Part shown: one piece after another, positions 16,064 to 25,072 of the stretch
Position numbering within the stretch: the stretch's first letter is position 1
Layout of the letters: every line of letters starts with the position of its first letter
Program-made: the position numbers and the translations under genes
NCBI GenBank assembly: GCA_963775335.1
Contig: CAVZIJ010000003.1
Location: 1,426,001 to 1,490,000 of the forward strand
DNA length: 64,000 nucleotides
DNA from: CAVQCX01 sp963775335
GTDB lineage: Bacteria; Pseudomonadota; Gammaproteobacteria; Chromatiales; Chromatiaceae
Reading direction: 5' to 3'
Notes under the pieces: model-generated
Databases searched by the model: none
The model's input: only the letters and a program-made list of their open reading frames with translations
What the model was told of the DNA's origin: nothing

Positions 16064-17621
16064 TTGCCTTTCCCCTCCCAAGCCCCCGGTTGCAGCGCGA
16101 TCCAGTGGATGACGCCGACCTATACGAAAATCCATCAGGTCCTCACCAATCCGGTCTATGCTGGCGCCTACGTCTACGGCAAGACCCGCCAGGAACGCCA
16201 CATCGATGACCACGGCGATGTGCGCCAACCTCTCAAACGCTTACCGCCCGCCGAATGGAGTGTGCTGATTCATGATCACCACCCAGGCTTCATCGATTGG
16301 GCCACCTTCGAGGCCAATCAGGTGCGCCTAGCGTCCAATACCCGACCCACCCCCCATGACAGTGCCGGCGCGCTACGCGAGGGCGCCGCCTTGCCGCAAG
16401 GCATGGCCCTGTGCGGGCATTGCGGGCGCAAGCTCTTTGGCCTACAGCGGCCACAACACCGTCCCGACCTACTACTGCCCCGGGGGCAACATCGCCAACG
16501 GCAGGGGTGAGGCCTGCTTGCGCATCGGTGGCCAGAAAATCCAACAGGCAGTCACCGCAGCCGTCCTCGCCGCGGTGCAGCCAGCCGCCTTGCAAGCGGC
16601 ATTGGATGCGGCTACGGCGCTGGACAGCGCTACGGATGCCGCTCTGGTGCAGTGGCAACATCAGGTGGAGCAGGCACGCTATCAGGCCCAACTCGCCCAG
16701 CGGCGCTATCACAACGTCGATCCCGACAACCGCCTCGTCGCCCGCGGACTGGAGGCCGCCTGGGAACAGGCGTTGCAGGTGGTCCATACCGCCGAGCAGG
16801 AGCTGCAACGACGCCAGCATCAACAGCCGCATGCGCTGACGCCGGCCGAACGCGACACCATCCTCGGCCTGACCGATGATCTCCAGGCGATCTGGTCGGC
16901 ACCGTCCACCACCGATCGCGACCGCAAGGAACTGCTGCGCGCGCTCCTGGAAGAGGTGATGGTGACACGCAACACCTCGGCGCACGCGGTGCGCTTGACG
17001 TTACGCTGGCACGGTGGCTTGACCAGCGACATCCCGATCCCGTTGCCGCAATCACGTCCTGCCACCCGACGCACCGACGAAGACACCATTGCGCTCATTC
17101 GCCGCTTGGCCGTGCATTATCCCGACGCCATCATCGCCGGCGTCCTCAATCGCCAGCAGCGCACCACCGTCACTGGTCTGCCATTCACCGTCAATCGCGT
17201 CGGCAGCCTGCGAACCCATTGGGGCATTCCGTGCTTCGTCCCGCCGGTAGAGCCCGTCACTAGCGAGCCCCTGACCATCCGCGACGCCGCCGAGGTGCTC
17301 GGCGTGGCCCCGTCCACGTTGCACCGGCATCTAAACGATGGGCTCATCGCCGGTGAACAAATCACCCCCGGCGCCCCTTGGCGTATCGTCGTCACCGATG
17401 CGCTGCGCGCGCGCTTTGCGGGCGACGCGCCCGCCGGATATGTTCCCATCGTCGACGCCATGCGCATCCTCGGCGTGTCGAGCCAAACCGTGTTGCAGCG
17501 TGTCAAGCGCGGCGATCTCGACGCCATCCATGTCTCCCAGGGCAACCGTAAGGGGCTGAAAATAAAGCTTCCAGACACCATTCTCGATCTTTTTGACGAA
17601 CCTGAATCAGCCGGGGGGTAG
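16064..17621 (+). pseudogene. large serine recombinase, N-terminus missing and frameshifted
   Basis: The catalytic resolvase domain is gone; the gene begins in the 'Recombinase' domain (IHQVLTNPVYAGAYVYGKTR, WSVLIHDHHPGFIDWATFEA). The zinc ribbon CGHCGRKL...YYCPGG is crossed by a frameshift at about 16430-16440. Downstream are a coiled-coil region and two HTH modules like excisionase domains (LTIRDAAEVLGVAPSTLHRH; IVDAMRILGVSSQTVLQRVK). Such enzymes mobilise phages or large elements. This copy cannot recombine DNA. Confidence 0.8.
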
Positions 17622-17639
17622 TATGAACAGAGATCCAAC

Positions 17640-18061
17640 AGACCGCGGATGTCGTACTCGAGCACCCAGTCGCGCTGCCAGCAACGCTTACGGGTCACCG
17701 CGAGTGCGTCGTGGGCGGACTTGCCCGGCCGGTACCCGTAGGAGTCGGCGTGAAACACCGGCTCCAACAGCGGCTCCAGAACCAGAACCCCTGCCGCCTG
17801 GGCGATCCGATCCCCAACGGTGGGCACCCCTAAGATCCGCGTCCCCCCAGATTTCTTCGGAATTGGCACCGCCTTGACGGCCGGCGGGAAATAGGTTCCC
17901 GACGATAGCCGATTCCAGATCCGGTAGAGGTTCCTGTCACGGTCCCGATCAAAGTCCTCGATCGAGACCGCACCGACGGCGGCCGCTCCTCGATTGGCCT
18001 TCACGCGCCGGTATGCCTCCCACACCAAGCGTTTCGGAATCACGAACGGTTTCGTCACCAT
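17640..18061 (-). pseudogene. group II intron reverse transcriptase fragment (intron C)
   Basis: The N-terminal 140 residues of an intron RT: VIPKRLVWEAYRRVKANRG, IEDFDRDRDRNLYRIWNRLS, GGTRILGVPTVGDRIAQ, YGYRPGKSAHDAL, ending at YDIRGL where the first catalytic Asp lies. It is closely related to the inner intron RT at 21047-22291. The 3' part is lost at the junction with the recombinase gene. Upstream to about 18250 the DNA resembles the intron RNA leader. Confidence 0.8.
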
Positions 18062-18329
18062 CAGCGGCTCATCCTCCCGCAGGAGTTGGCCAAAGACGCG
18101 ACTGGAACAACCCGACCCCTTTGCTCCGCGCCCATTACAGACGCCTCAACGCTCACGACAACGGTCTTCAGCCAATGCCGCTTGAGGGCGGTTTGGAGCC
18201 AGCCCCTGTAGGCAGACTCCGGAGGGTCGGTCACTCCATCGCTTCGGCAGCTTCTCGTGCCGCCCGGGCGGCTCCTTGCCGACCGAAGCCGCAGTGCTGC
18301 GGCACACACAACTATCTTGACATCCACCG

Positions 18330-19035
18330 TGGCCACGCGGGTCGTACTCCAGGCCGATGCTGTGGCTTTCGGGGTCCGTGACGCTGGTCAGATCCCCCGC
18401 AGGTCATAGCCGTAATGCCAGACATGCCCATCGGGATCGGTGCGCGTCAGCACCTTGCCCTGGTTGTCGTAGGTGAAGCGGGTGATGCCCCCTTCGGGCC
18501 CGGTGAGCTTGATGAGATTGCCGAAGAGATCGTACTCGCCCTGGGTCAGCGCCTCGGCGGTGTGGGCATCGCCCAGCACCTTCTTCTCGATGAGGTTGCT
18601 GTCGGCATCGTACTGGTACTCGGTGATCCGCTGGTCCGCGGTGCCGGCCGCCTCGGTCAGGCGCACGAGATTGCCGTTGGCGTCGTACTCGTAGTGGGTG
18701 TGCCGCCCCAGCGCATCGACGGAGTCGGACGGCAGGTGGAATCGATAGTCGTAGCTCACCGACGCGCTCGAGCCGTCCGCATAGGTGATCTGGGTGAGGT
18801 TCTCCCACTCGTCGTACTCGCGGATGGTCACATGCCCTCGCAGGTCGGCGGTGATGCGCTTTCGCTCGCCGTCCTTGACCATGCTGCTCTGGGTCTGGCC
18901 GTTGACCACCCGGCGCAGCAACAGACCTTGGTCATCGTACCAGCTCTCGATCATCCGTCCGTCGCTCCACTGCTCGTGGACGGGGGGCAATGGGGTCAGG
19001 GCAACTAGGTCAGGTCTTGCTGCGTGCTTGCGCAC
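18330..19035 (-). pseudogene. RHS/YD-repeat protein fragment
   Basis: Repeated YD motifs typical of RHS shells: WYDDQGLLLRRVVNGQ, REYDEWENLTQITYADGS, YEYDANGNLVRLTEAAG, YQYDADSNLIEKKV, FTYDNQGKVLTRTDPDG. Both ends are missing; after a frameshift near 18388 a further repeat (DLTSVTDPESHSIGLEYDP) continues to about 18330. RHS proteins deliver C-terminal toxins, but no toxin tip or signal is present here. Confidence 0.8.
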
Positions 19036-19058
19036 GATTCAGGGCCTGAACATCCCGC

Positions 19059-19087
19059 TTGACGGCTCCCAGCATGCGTATGACAAT
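19059..19087 (+). promoter_or_regulatory. promoter before the RHH-PIN operon
   Basis: TTGACG (19059-19064), 17-bp spacer, GACAAT (19082-19087), 37 nt before the antitoxin ATG. Confidence 0.5.
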
Positions 19088-19123
19088 GTCTTACAGATCG
19101 TCTCTGACATGAGGGAGCTGGCC

Positions 19124-19384
19124 ATGCGTATCAACGCCCGGCTCGATGAAGACAGCGCCCGGAAGATCGAGTACCTGAAAGATGTTACCCACGCCCCGGT
19201 CACCGACGTGGTCAAGTGCGCGATCGATCTGTATTACCAACACATGAGACAAGCGCAGGACGGCGCGAAAGACCGTCTGTTCGAGACTGGCTTTGTCGGC
19301 TGCGGCGTTGCGGACCCCGAGCTGTCCCAGACCTACAAGGATGACCTGTCGCAGGCCTTGGAGGCCAAGCATGGTCATCGCTGA
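19124..19384 (+). CDS. ribbon-helix-helix antitoxin
   Basis: 86 residues from ATG 19124 behind GAGGGAG. MRINARLDEDSARKIEYLKD and PVTDVVKCAIDLYYQHM form a ribbon-helix-helix DNA-binding domain. The remaining tail (FETGFVGCGVADPELSQTYK) would bind the toxin. It overlaps the downstream PIN gene by 14 nt. An ATG at 19109 would add five residues, but its spacing is worse. Confidence 0.8.
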   Translation: MRINARLDEDSARKIEYLKDVTHAPVTDVVKCAIDLYYQHMRQAQDGAKDRLFETGFVGCGVADPELSQTYKDDLSQALEAKHGHR

Positions 19385-19793
19385 CACGGGGTTTTGGCTG
19401 GCCCTGGCGAACCGCAGCGATCGGCACCACACTCGCGCCGTCGACGCACTGCGGACGCTTCAAGAACCGTTGATCACGACCTGGCCGGTACTGACCGAGA
19501 CCTGCCACCTGCTGGTCAGCAGGCTCGGTGTCGACGCGCAGATCAAGCTGATGGCAAGTCTGGAGGCAGGTGCGTTCGAGCTTTTCCAGCTCGAAGCGGG
19601 ACACCTGCCCAGAATTCATCGCCTGATGGCCGATTACGCGGACCTGCCCATGGACTTGGCGGATGCCTCGCTGGTGGTGCTCGCCGAGAGCCTCGGCCGT
19701 GGACTCATCCTGTCGACAGATCAGCGCGATTTCCACACCTATCGCTGGAAGAGCCACAAGCCCTTCGAGAATATCCTCTTTGCGGAAGAGTGA
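19371..19793 (+). CDS. VapC-type PIN-domain toxin
   Basis: 140-residue PIN ribonuclease: MVIADTGFWLALANRSD (first Asp), VLTETCHLL (Glu), MDLADASLVVLAE (Asp cluster), ILSTDQRDFHTY. All acidic active-site positions are present, so it is probably active against tRNA or rRNA. Partner of the RHH protein just upstream. Confidence 0.85.
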   Translation: MVIADTGFWLALANRSDRHHTRAVDALRTLQEPLITTWPVLTETCHLLVSRLGVDAQIKLMASLEAGAFELFQLEAGHLPRIHRLMADYADLPMDLADASLVVLAESLGRGLILSTDQRDFHTYRWKSHKPFENILFAEE

Positions 19794-19818
19794 GTCCCTT
19801 ATCGCCGCTCGGGTCATT

Positions 19819-19891
19819 GGGGTCAGATGAAAATTAAGCTTCTCGCCGTCTAACTCCCTGTAGCCTGAAAACGAAATTTTCATCTGACCTC
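19819..19891. repeat. GGGGTCAG palindromic element
   Basis: Arms GGGGTCAGATGAAAATT and AATTTTCATCTGACCTC separated by about 39 nt. The head is the same as at 11523. The right arm supplies the stop codon of the truncated RAYT gene that follows. Confidence 0.75.
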
Positions 19892-20168
19892 AATTACGCA
19901 AATTAATGTATTGCGCGTAGCGGCTGCCCACGACCTTCATTGCCATCGAAATCGCTTCAGGCTTTCCGGGAGTGGCCAACACGTGGATGTGATTCGTCAT
20001 CAGGCAGTACGCATGGACCTGTACGCCATAGAGCCCAGTCGACTGCGACCACAGTTCTAAATAGAACTGATAGTTCTCTGGCTCGATGAAACAAGCCTCG
20101 CGGTTGTTCCCTCTTTGCACGATGTGGTACGGCAGACCCGGAATATAGTTTCTTGGTCTCCTCGGCAT
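19890..20168 (-). pseudogene. RAYT fragment (N-terminal 92 aa)
   Basis: Starts MPRRPRNYIPGLPYHIVQRG, contains the metal-binding HxH (TNHIHVLATP) and reaches the region of the catalytic Tyr (SRYAQYINLRN). It is then cut by the GAGGTCAGATG arm of the 19819-19891 element. The C-terminal half (RTGTLWEGR type) is absent. Confidence 0.8.
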
Positions 20169-20362
20169 CGCAACTCCCTTGCTCTTGTCAGTAAACGAGC
20201 CTTTACCATAAACAACTACGAGAGGTTGTTCACCTTTTAATCCCTCGGAGAGTAAGCCGGTTTCTTGCCGAATGGGTAGGCCGAAGTTGGTGTTCTCTGT
20301 TGCCGCCTGGTTTCCCGGCGGTGCCACAATATCTCGGCCATGCATTGGTTCGTCCCCGGCTC

Positions 20363-20401
20363 CTCGCAGAACCGGACTTGGAGTGTTACACCATCCGGCT
20401 C
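20363..20401 (-). ncRNA. domain V of the outer group II intron (B)
   Basis: On the minus strand the 39-nt hairpin starts GAGCCGGATGG and ends GTCCGGTTCTGCGAG, the standard domain V shape. The RT stop codon (20388-20386) lies inside it. Confidence 0.7.
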
Positions 20402-20967
20402 CCAGTCTGAGTCTTCCACCAAGGGATGGGATAGATGTCGTGAAGGATGCGCGCCACCGGCAACAGCGGCCGGACCACCCGGCCGAAGCGTTCCCAGGTC
20501 AGTGAGCGTCGTTGGCTTCGCCGGTTCAGCCACTTGAGCAACAGGCCGGTGGCCAGGTACACGTAGCCGGCCACGCCCCGGCTGTTGCCGCTGACGCCGT
20601 AGTACTGGATGTGGCCTCGCAGGTGGCGGCGAACAAACTCCACCATGGCCTTGCCTCCCTGTGCGCGCAGCCCGCGCAAGCGCTCGCCCAGGATCTTGAG
20701 CTTCTTGCGCACCCGTTTGGCCTCGGTCCAACGTCCGACCACGAACCGCCCGCTCCGACTGCGCCCCACATAGTGGGTGAAGCCGAGGAAGCTGAAGGTC
20801 CGCGCTCCCTCTCCCTGGGTGTCCCGGGCTTGACGGCCCAGGGCCTGACTGCCGAAGCGCAGCAACGCCGTCTTGCTCGGTTCAACCTCCAGGTTGAACT
20901 CGCCCAGCCGCTCGGTCATCTCCGCGAGGAAGCGCCGTGCGTCGGCCTCCTGCTCGAAGCAGGCGAC
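20386..20967 (-). CDS. outer intron reverse transcriptase, second exon (C-terminal 193 aa)
   Basis: Continues directly from the first exon (22837-23601) when intron A is removed: VACFEQEADARRFLAEMTER completes the YADD region, LEVEPSKTALLRFG follows, then the maturase domain (FSFLGFTHYVGRSRSGRFVV, RGHIQYYGVSGN, LLLKWLNRRSQRRSLTWERF) and the ending PIPWWKTQTGSRMV. The two parts together give 448 residues, a usual size. The frame enters domain V before its stop. Confidence 0.75.
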   Translation of the reverse strand, partial: VACFEQEADARRFLAEMTERLGEFNLEVEPSKTALLRFGSQALGRQARDTQGEGARTFSFLGFTHYVGRSRSGRFVVGRWTEAKRVRKKLKILGERLRGLRAQGGKAMVEFVRRHLRGHIQYYGVSGNSRGVAGYVYLATGLLLKWLNRRSQRRSLTWERFGRVVRPLLPVARILHDIYPIPWWKTQTGSRMV

Positions 20968-21003
20968 GTGTCGAGTCGCCCCGGGGAACCTCCCCCCGAG
21001 GCG

Positions 21004-21043
21004 CTCACAGAACCGGACGTGAACGTCTCCGTTCATCCGGCTC
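21004..21043 (-). ncRNA. domain V of the inner group II intron (A)
   Basis: 40-nt hairpin from GAGCCGGATGAACGG to CACGTCCGGTTCTGTGAG on the minus strand, very close to the bacterial domain V consensus. It lies just after the RT stop codon. Confidence 0.8.
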
Positions 21044-21046
21044 CTC

Positions 21047-22291
21047 CTATCCAGCCTGCCCGTAGAGTAAGCGCCAATGGGCAAACAGCCCGGGCTGGCG
21101 ATGCGCCACACGGCGCAGCCATTGCTCGGCCCGTCGTCGATGACGGCGCAGGCGTTTGAACTTGCCTGTTGCCCATCGAGCCAATTTGCGGTCAATCTGG
21201 CGTAGGGTCGGGTACAGCGCCGACTTGTAGAACGCGCTGTAGTAGTTGATCCATCCCCGAATGACCGCATTGAACATCCGTGCTAGATCGTCAAGGTCCT
21301 TGTCGCTGCGACGCGGCAGCCTCCAGCTTCGAACCGCTTGGCGAATCGCTTTGGCAGCCTTGTTGCTGATCGCCGGACTGAAGTTGATGAAGGGCCTACC
21401 CCAGCGGTTCTTCGATCGGCGCGGGCGAAATGTATAGCCCAGAAAATCGAAGCTGATACAGGGCTAGTCCAGACGCCGATCGTCGTCTTTGCAGTACACG
21501 ATCTTGGTCTTTTCCTCATGAAGCTCCAACCGGCACTCCGCAAAGCGCCGCTCCAGTGCCGCCTTGAGGTCTTCGGCCTCTTCCCTGCTCCGACAGTGAC
21601 ACAGCGCATCATCCGCATACCGCTCGAACGGAATCTGCGGGTAGGTGCGCTGCATCCATGCGTCGAAGGTGTAGTGCAGAAACAGATTGGCCAGCAACGG
21701 GCTGACGACCCCGCCTTGCGGCGTGCCGCTCTCGCGCCGGTGCACGCTTCCGTCCCCCCACTGCACCTCGGCCCGCAGCCACCGCTCAATGTAGAGCAAC
21801 ACCCACTTGTCCTGGGTGTGGTGGCGGACCGCTCGCATCATCAGCTCCCAGTCGATGTTGTCGAAGAAGCCTCTGATGTCGAGATCAACAACCCAGTCAT
21901 AGCGCCAACAGCGCTTGCGCGCCTGACCAATGGCCTGATGGGCACTTTTACCGGGCCGGTAGCCGTAGGAGTCGGGATGGAAATACTGCTCCAACTCCGG
22001 CTCCAGGGCTTGCTTGACGACGGTTTGGGCGATCCGGTCCGCAACAGTCGGCACTCCCAGGCCACGAACTCCGCCGTTGGCTTTCGGGATCTCCACCCGT
22101 TTGACCGGTGGGGGCATCCAGCTCCCAGACGCCAATCGGTTCCAGAGCTTGTAGAGGTTGTTCTCCAGGTCCTCGCCAAACTCCGCCAACGACTGACCGT
22201 CTACGCCCGCCCCTCCCTGGTTGGCTTTCACGCTCTTGTAGGCTTCCCACACCTGACGTTTGGTGATGGGAAATGGCTTTGTTTGAGTCAC
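21047..22291 (-). pseudogene. inner intron reverse transcriptase/maturase with one amber codon
   Basis: A full RT frame from GTG 22291 (VTQTKPFPITKRQVWEAYKS): YGYRPGKSAHQAI, LDIRGFFDNIDW, ESGTPQGGVVSPLLANLFLH, ERYADDALCHC (catalytic YADD), maturase part SFDFLGYTFRPRRSKNRWGR and ARMFNAVIRGWINYYSAFYK, ending LLYGQAG. A single TAG at 21464-21466 interrupts it between RRLD and PCISF. All else is in one frame. If read as a stop, the maturase domain is lost. Confidence 0.8.
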
Positions 22292-22836
22292 CCAAGTCCT
22301 CCCATCGCTGGTTGCTTGGGCGGCTCGCACCGGATAGGGCAACCCCTTCGCTCCAGCCCCATTACAGGACCTTCACCACTACTACGGGTTGCTCCGCCCC
22401 TGTACCCCGCATCGGTACTCTCACGCTCGGGGGGCTTCCCCTTGCGTTTCTCCCTTAGCATCGGGGTGACAGGTTCCCACGTTCCACACAACAGCCTGGA
22501 TCGCATTCTCGCCGCCTTCACGCCGGACGCCGCCTGGGCAGTAGACAGGTTTCCCCCAGACTGATCCCGGGGTAACGACTCCCCCCCGGTTTCGACGCCA
22601 TTCCTACGCTTTCGACACTTCATCAGCGGTTCACTTGCGTTCGACTCTACGGTCCGTACCTGACCAGGTCTTGCCCGGCCTTTTCCCAGCTCGCTCACGA
22701 CCACCTCTCTTAAAGGCAGCCGCAGTGGGTGGTTTGAAGCCTCCGCCTGCACGGCGACTTCGGGGGGCCTACCCCCATCTGTTGTGCAGCATGGCTGCAC
22801 GAAGGGCTTATACCCTCCTGTGCGCCTTCGTGGCAC

Positions 22837-23601
22837 ACAGTCATCGGCGAAGCGGATCAGGTAGGCCCTGCCCGCGCAGTCCCTGGCGAAGCGTTTCTCG
22901 AACCACAGGTCGAGCACGTAGTGCAGGTAGATGTTACTGAGCACCGGCGAGACCAGGCCCCCTTGCGGGGTTCCCTCAACGCTTGCCGTGAACACGCCGT
23001 CTTCCAGGATGCCCGCCTTGAGGAAGCGCTGCACGATCCGCAACAACTTCGGGTCGTCGATACGCTGCTCCAGAAACCGAACTAGGTGGGCGTGCGAAAC
23101 ATGGTCGAAGAAGCCCTTGATGTCGGCCTCCACCACCCACTGCGTCCCTTCGTTGGTCATGACCTGCGCCACCCGCCGCAGCGCATCGTGCGCACTGCGT
23201 CCTGGGCGAAAGCCATACGAACAGTCCAGAAACTCCGGTTCCCAGATAGCCTGCAGCACCTTGCTCAGCCGGTCCTGGACCAATCGGTCCTCGAAGCTCG
23301 GCACCCCGAGCGGCCGGTATCGGCCATCTCCCTTCGGGATGAACACCCGTCGCACCGGTTTGGGCCGATAGCCCAGCTGCCGTATCCGTATCGACAGCTC
23401 CGAGAGGCGCTCCTCCAGTCCTTCGCCATACTGCTCCTTCCTTACCCCATCGACTCCGGGCGCCTTCTTTCCGTCCTGACGCTCGAATCTATCGCGCAGC
23501 CCCTGCGGGTCATACAGCAGCCCCATTAGGGCGTTGAACCGCGTCTGCGGCTCGCTGCGCGCCTTGTGTGTGAGACGCTCCAGTCGTGTGGTCACGGGCA
23601 T
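22837..23601 (-). CDS. outer intron reverse transcriptase, first exon (N-terminal 255 aa)
   Basis: From ATG 23601 (MPVTTRLERLTHKARSEPQT): RT domains are visible in KAPGVDGVRKEQYGEGLEER, YRPKPVRRVFIPKGDGRYRP, SYGFRPGRSAHDALRRV, VEADIKGFFDHVSH (catalytic Asp), EGTPQGGLVSPVLSNIYLHY and AYLIRFADDC. The frame is broken immediately after FADDC by the inner intron. Removal joins it to 20967. Confidence 0.8.
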
Positions 23602-24121
23602 AGTCCTCTCAGTGTAGGGCCGTGTTTCCCCTTCGCGTCCTCTCAGACCGCCACCCCTTCGCTCTACCCGCATTACCGGGCCTCAACACTACTATGGGTG
23701 GCTCCGACTTCCGCTCACCTCCGCCCGCTTCCTCGCTTCTTACACTCGTCCGCGGGTGCCCGCTCCCTGCGGACCGGTGTACGGATCTCCTTGGTTACCG
23801 CCTACTCGCAATGTCAGGCTCGACACGGCCTCGGACCCCGGGGAGCACCCCCACCACTCGCCGTAACGCAGCGGGGATTATTGCCTGCCAGTGGGACAAG
23901 CCCGTCGGCGCTCTCCAGCTGAATATTTCGGGGCTCAACACCTTCAAGGTCGGCTCAACCCGTTACCCTTGCACCTCGCCTGCTTTCGTGCCTACGCATC
24001 AGCCGCGTCGTTACCGACCCGACTGCAAGGCTCGATACCGGGCTCGTGGCTAGCGATTACCCGGGCGGGATTCCCACCCGCTAAAGTACGCGGCATAGCC
24101 AAGCCGCACTGACCCCTTTTT

Positions 24122-24229
24122 ACGTTCCTGATAGTCCCCGGGGTCTGCATACACCACGCACCGGTTGTGTCCACGCTGAACGACATGGTGTGCGTATCCC
24201 TCTAACACGACTCCCCCCTTCCTTGGCAT
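24122..24229 (-). pseudogene. RAYT fragment (first 36 aa)
   Basis: ATG 24229: MPRKGGVVLEGYAHHVVQRG, then a stretch ending DYQER, the usual RAYT beginning. It is cut by AAAAAGGGGTCA and then the 5' end of intron B. Third RAYT 5' fragment in the window to end at such a motif. Confidence 0.7.
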
Positions 24230-24293
24230 CGGCTCTCTCCTCGACGACCACGCTTAGTGTCCGCATCCTATGCTGCAAAAATAAATCAGGAAT

Positions 24294-24367
24294 GGGGTCG
24301 GGCGTTGCGTTTTGCCCCGTCCGCGCGGGGGACCAAATTGCCCAGGCAAAACACAAGGCCTGACCCC
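24294..24367. repeat. GGGGTCGG palindromic element
   Basis: Ends GGGGTCGGGC and GCCTGACCCC are complementary (9 of 10), with a second inner pair GCGTTTTGCC / GGCAAAAC. It lies 65 bp upstream of the RAYT fragment at 24122-24229. Confidence 0.65.
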
Positions 24368-24529
24368 TTCCCTAGTCCTGGTAGACCGCCTTCGGGACCG
24401 GGCGGAGCCTATTGGAAACGGTGGGGCCTTGTGCTCGTGGAGCTGGCACTTCCCGCCGTCTGGAAAACGGCTACGACCCGTTTTCTTGCATGGGACATGG
24501 GAGACCTGACCCCGGCCTTGACCCGGCCT

Positions 24530-24781
24530 TCACGCACCAGGGCGCAGGCCTGATCGGCGACCTCCGTCAGCCGGGCACGCCCCTCGTCGATGCGCCGCTC
24601 GAACTCCTCCTTATCCCTGACGGGCGGCCGGTCCTCGACAAAGGTGAGATCCAGGATCAGGCCGACCAGCTCGTCCTCCAGCTCGATCTTGCCGGCGAGG
24701 CCGAGCCCCTGGGGCGCCTCCGCGGCCATCGCATACTGCAGCCGCATCAGCCGGATATCCGGCAGGCTTTTTCTGAGATGC
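24530..24781 (-). pseudogene. partial copy B of hrpA
   Basis: One frame matches an internal stretch near the HrpA C-terminus: RHLRKSLPDIRLMRLQYAMA, GKIELEDELVGLILDLTFVE, RPPVRDKEEFERRIDEGRAR, ending ADQACALVREG. DNA similarity to 30860-31110 is very high by eye, higher than copy A. It ends at GACC-rich sequence (24496-24529) of the GGGGTCAG type. From 24782 to 25027 no gene is seen. Confidence 0.85.
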
Positions 24782-25027
24782 CTAAAGGAAAATGGTAGCG
24801 GCCATTGGCCTAAGTAACCGCGGATTTGAAAGCTGCCCTTTTGCTTGGATAATCGCTTTTTCAGCATGGCGCAGATCGGCGGTCATAGCTTATGAAGTCG
24901 CTCCGAATGACCGTTCAGCGTTTCGCGCTGCAGCGGGACCCGACCTTTGGGAAGGATGACCAGAAACGGTCGGCCAGACTGTCACAAAGTAGATTATCAA
25001 CCTTGCCATGAAAGTGACTACCACATA

Positions 25028-25057
25028 CAAGAAGCCCCGCCGGAGCGGGGGCTCTTG
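25028..25057 (-). terminator. hairpin after the PEP-CTERM gene
   Basis: Nearly perfect 30-nt hairpin CAAGAGCCCCCG...GGGCTTCTTG located 16 bp beyond the stop codon. The U-tract is weak. Confidence 0.6.
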
Positions 25058-25072
25058 TCGGAGCGGGGGCGG

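Larger units (their letters stand above)
20968..22836 (-). mobile_element. inner group II intron A, nested in the outer RT gene
   Basis: The 1869-bp element starts GTGCCACGAAGG at 22836. It has a typical RNA leader, an RT gene, domain V (21043-21004) and a GC-rich domain VI hairpin, and ends CTCGACAC at 20968. The flanking bases join TGT and GTC codons of the outer RT in frame, so the boundaries are supported by both intron signatures and the restored protein. Confidence 0.8.
20300..24109 (-). mobile_element. outer group II intron B (contains intron A)
   Basis: The 5' end at 24109 reads GTGCGGCTTGG, matching the GTGYG start of group II introns, and follows AAAAAGGGGTCA beside a RAYT fragment. 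The long structured leader runs to the RT start at 23601; domain V is at 20401-20363. The 3' end is placed only roughly near 20300. Length without the nested intron would be about 1.9 kb, normal for bacterial introns. Confidence 0.7.

Noticed and set aside
13459..21466. Two genes broken only by TAG suggested amber recoding (for example pyrrolysine).
   Set aside because: hrpA ends with TAG at 30423-30421, many nearby genes are broken by frameshifts, and no recoding tRNA or genes are seen. Plain decay or sequence error is simpler.
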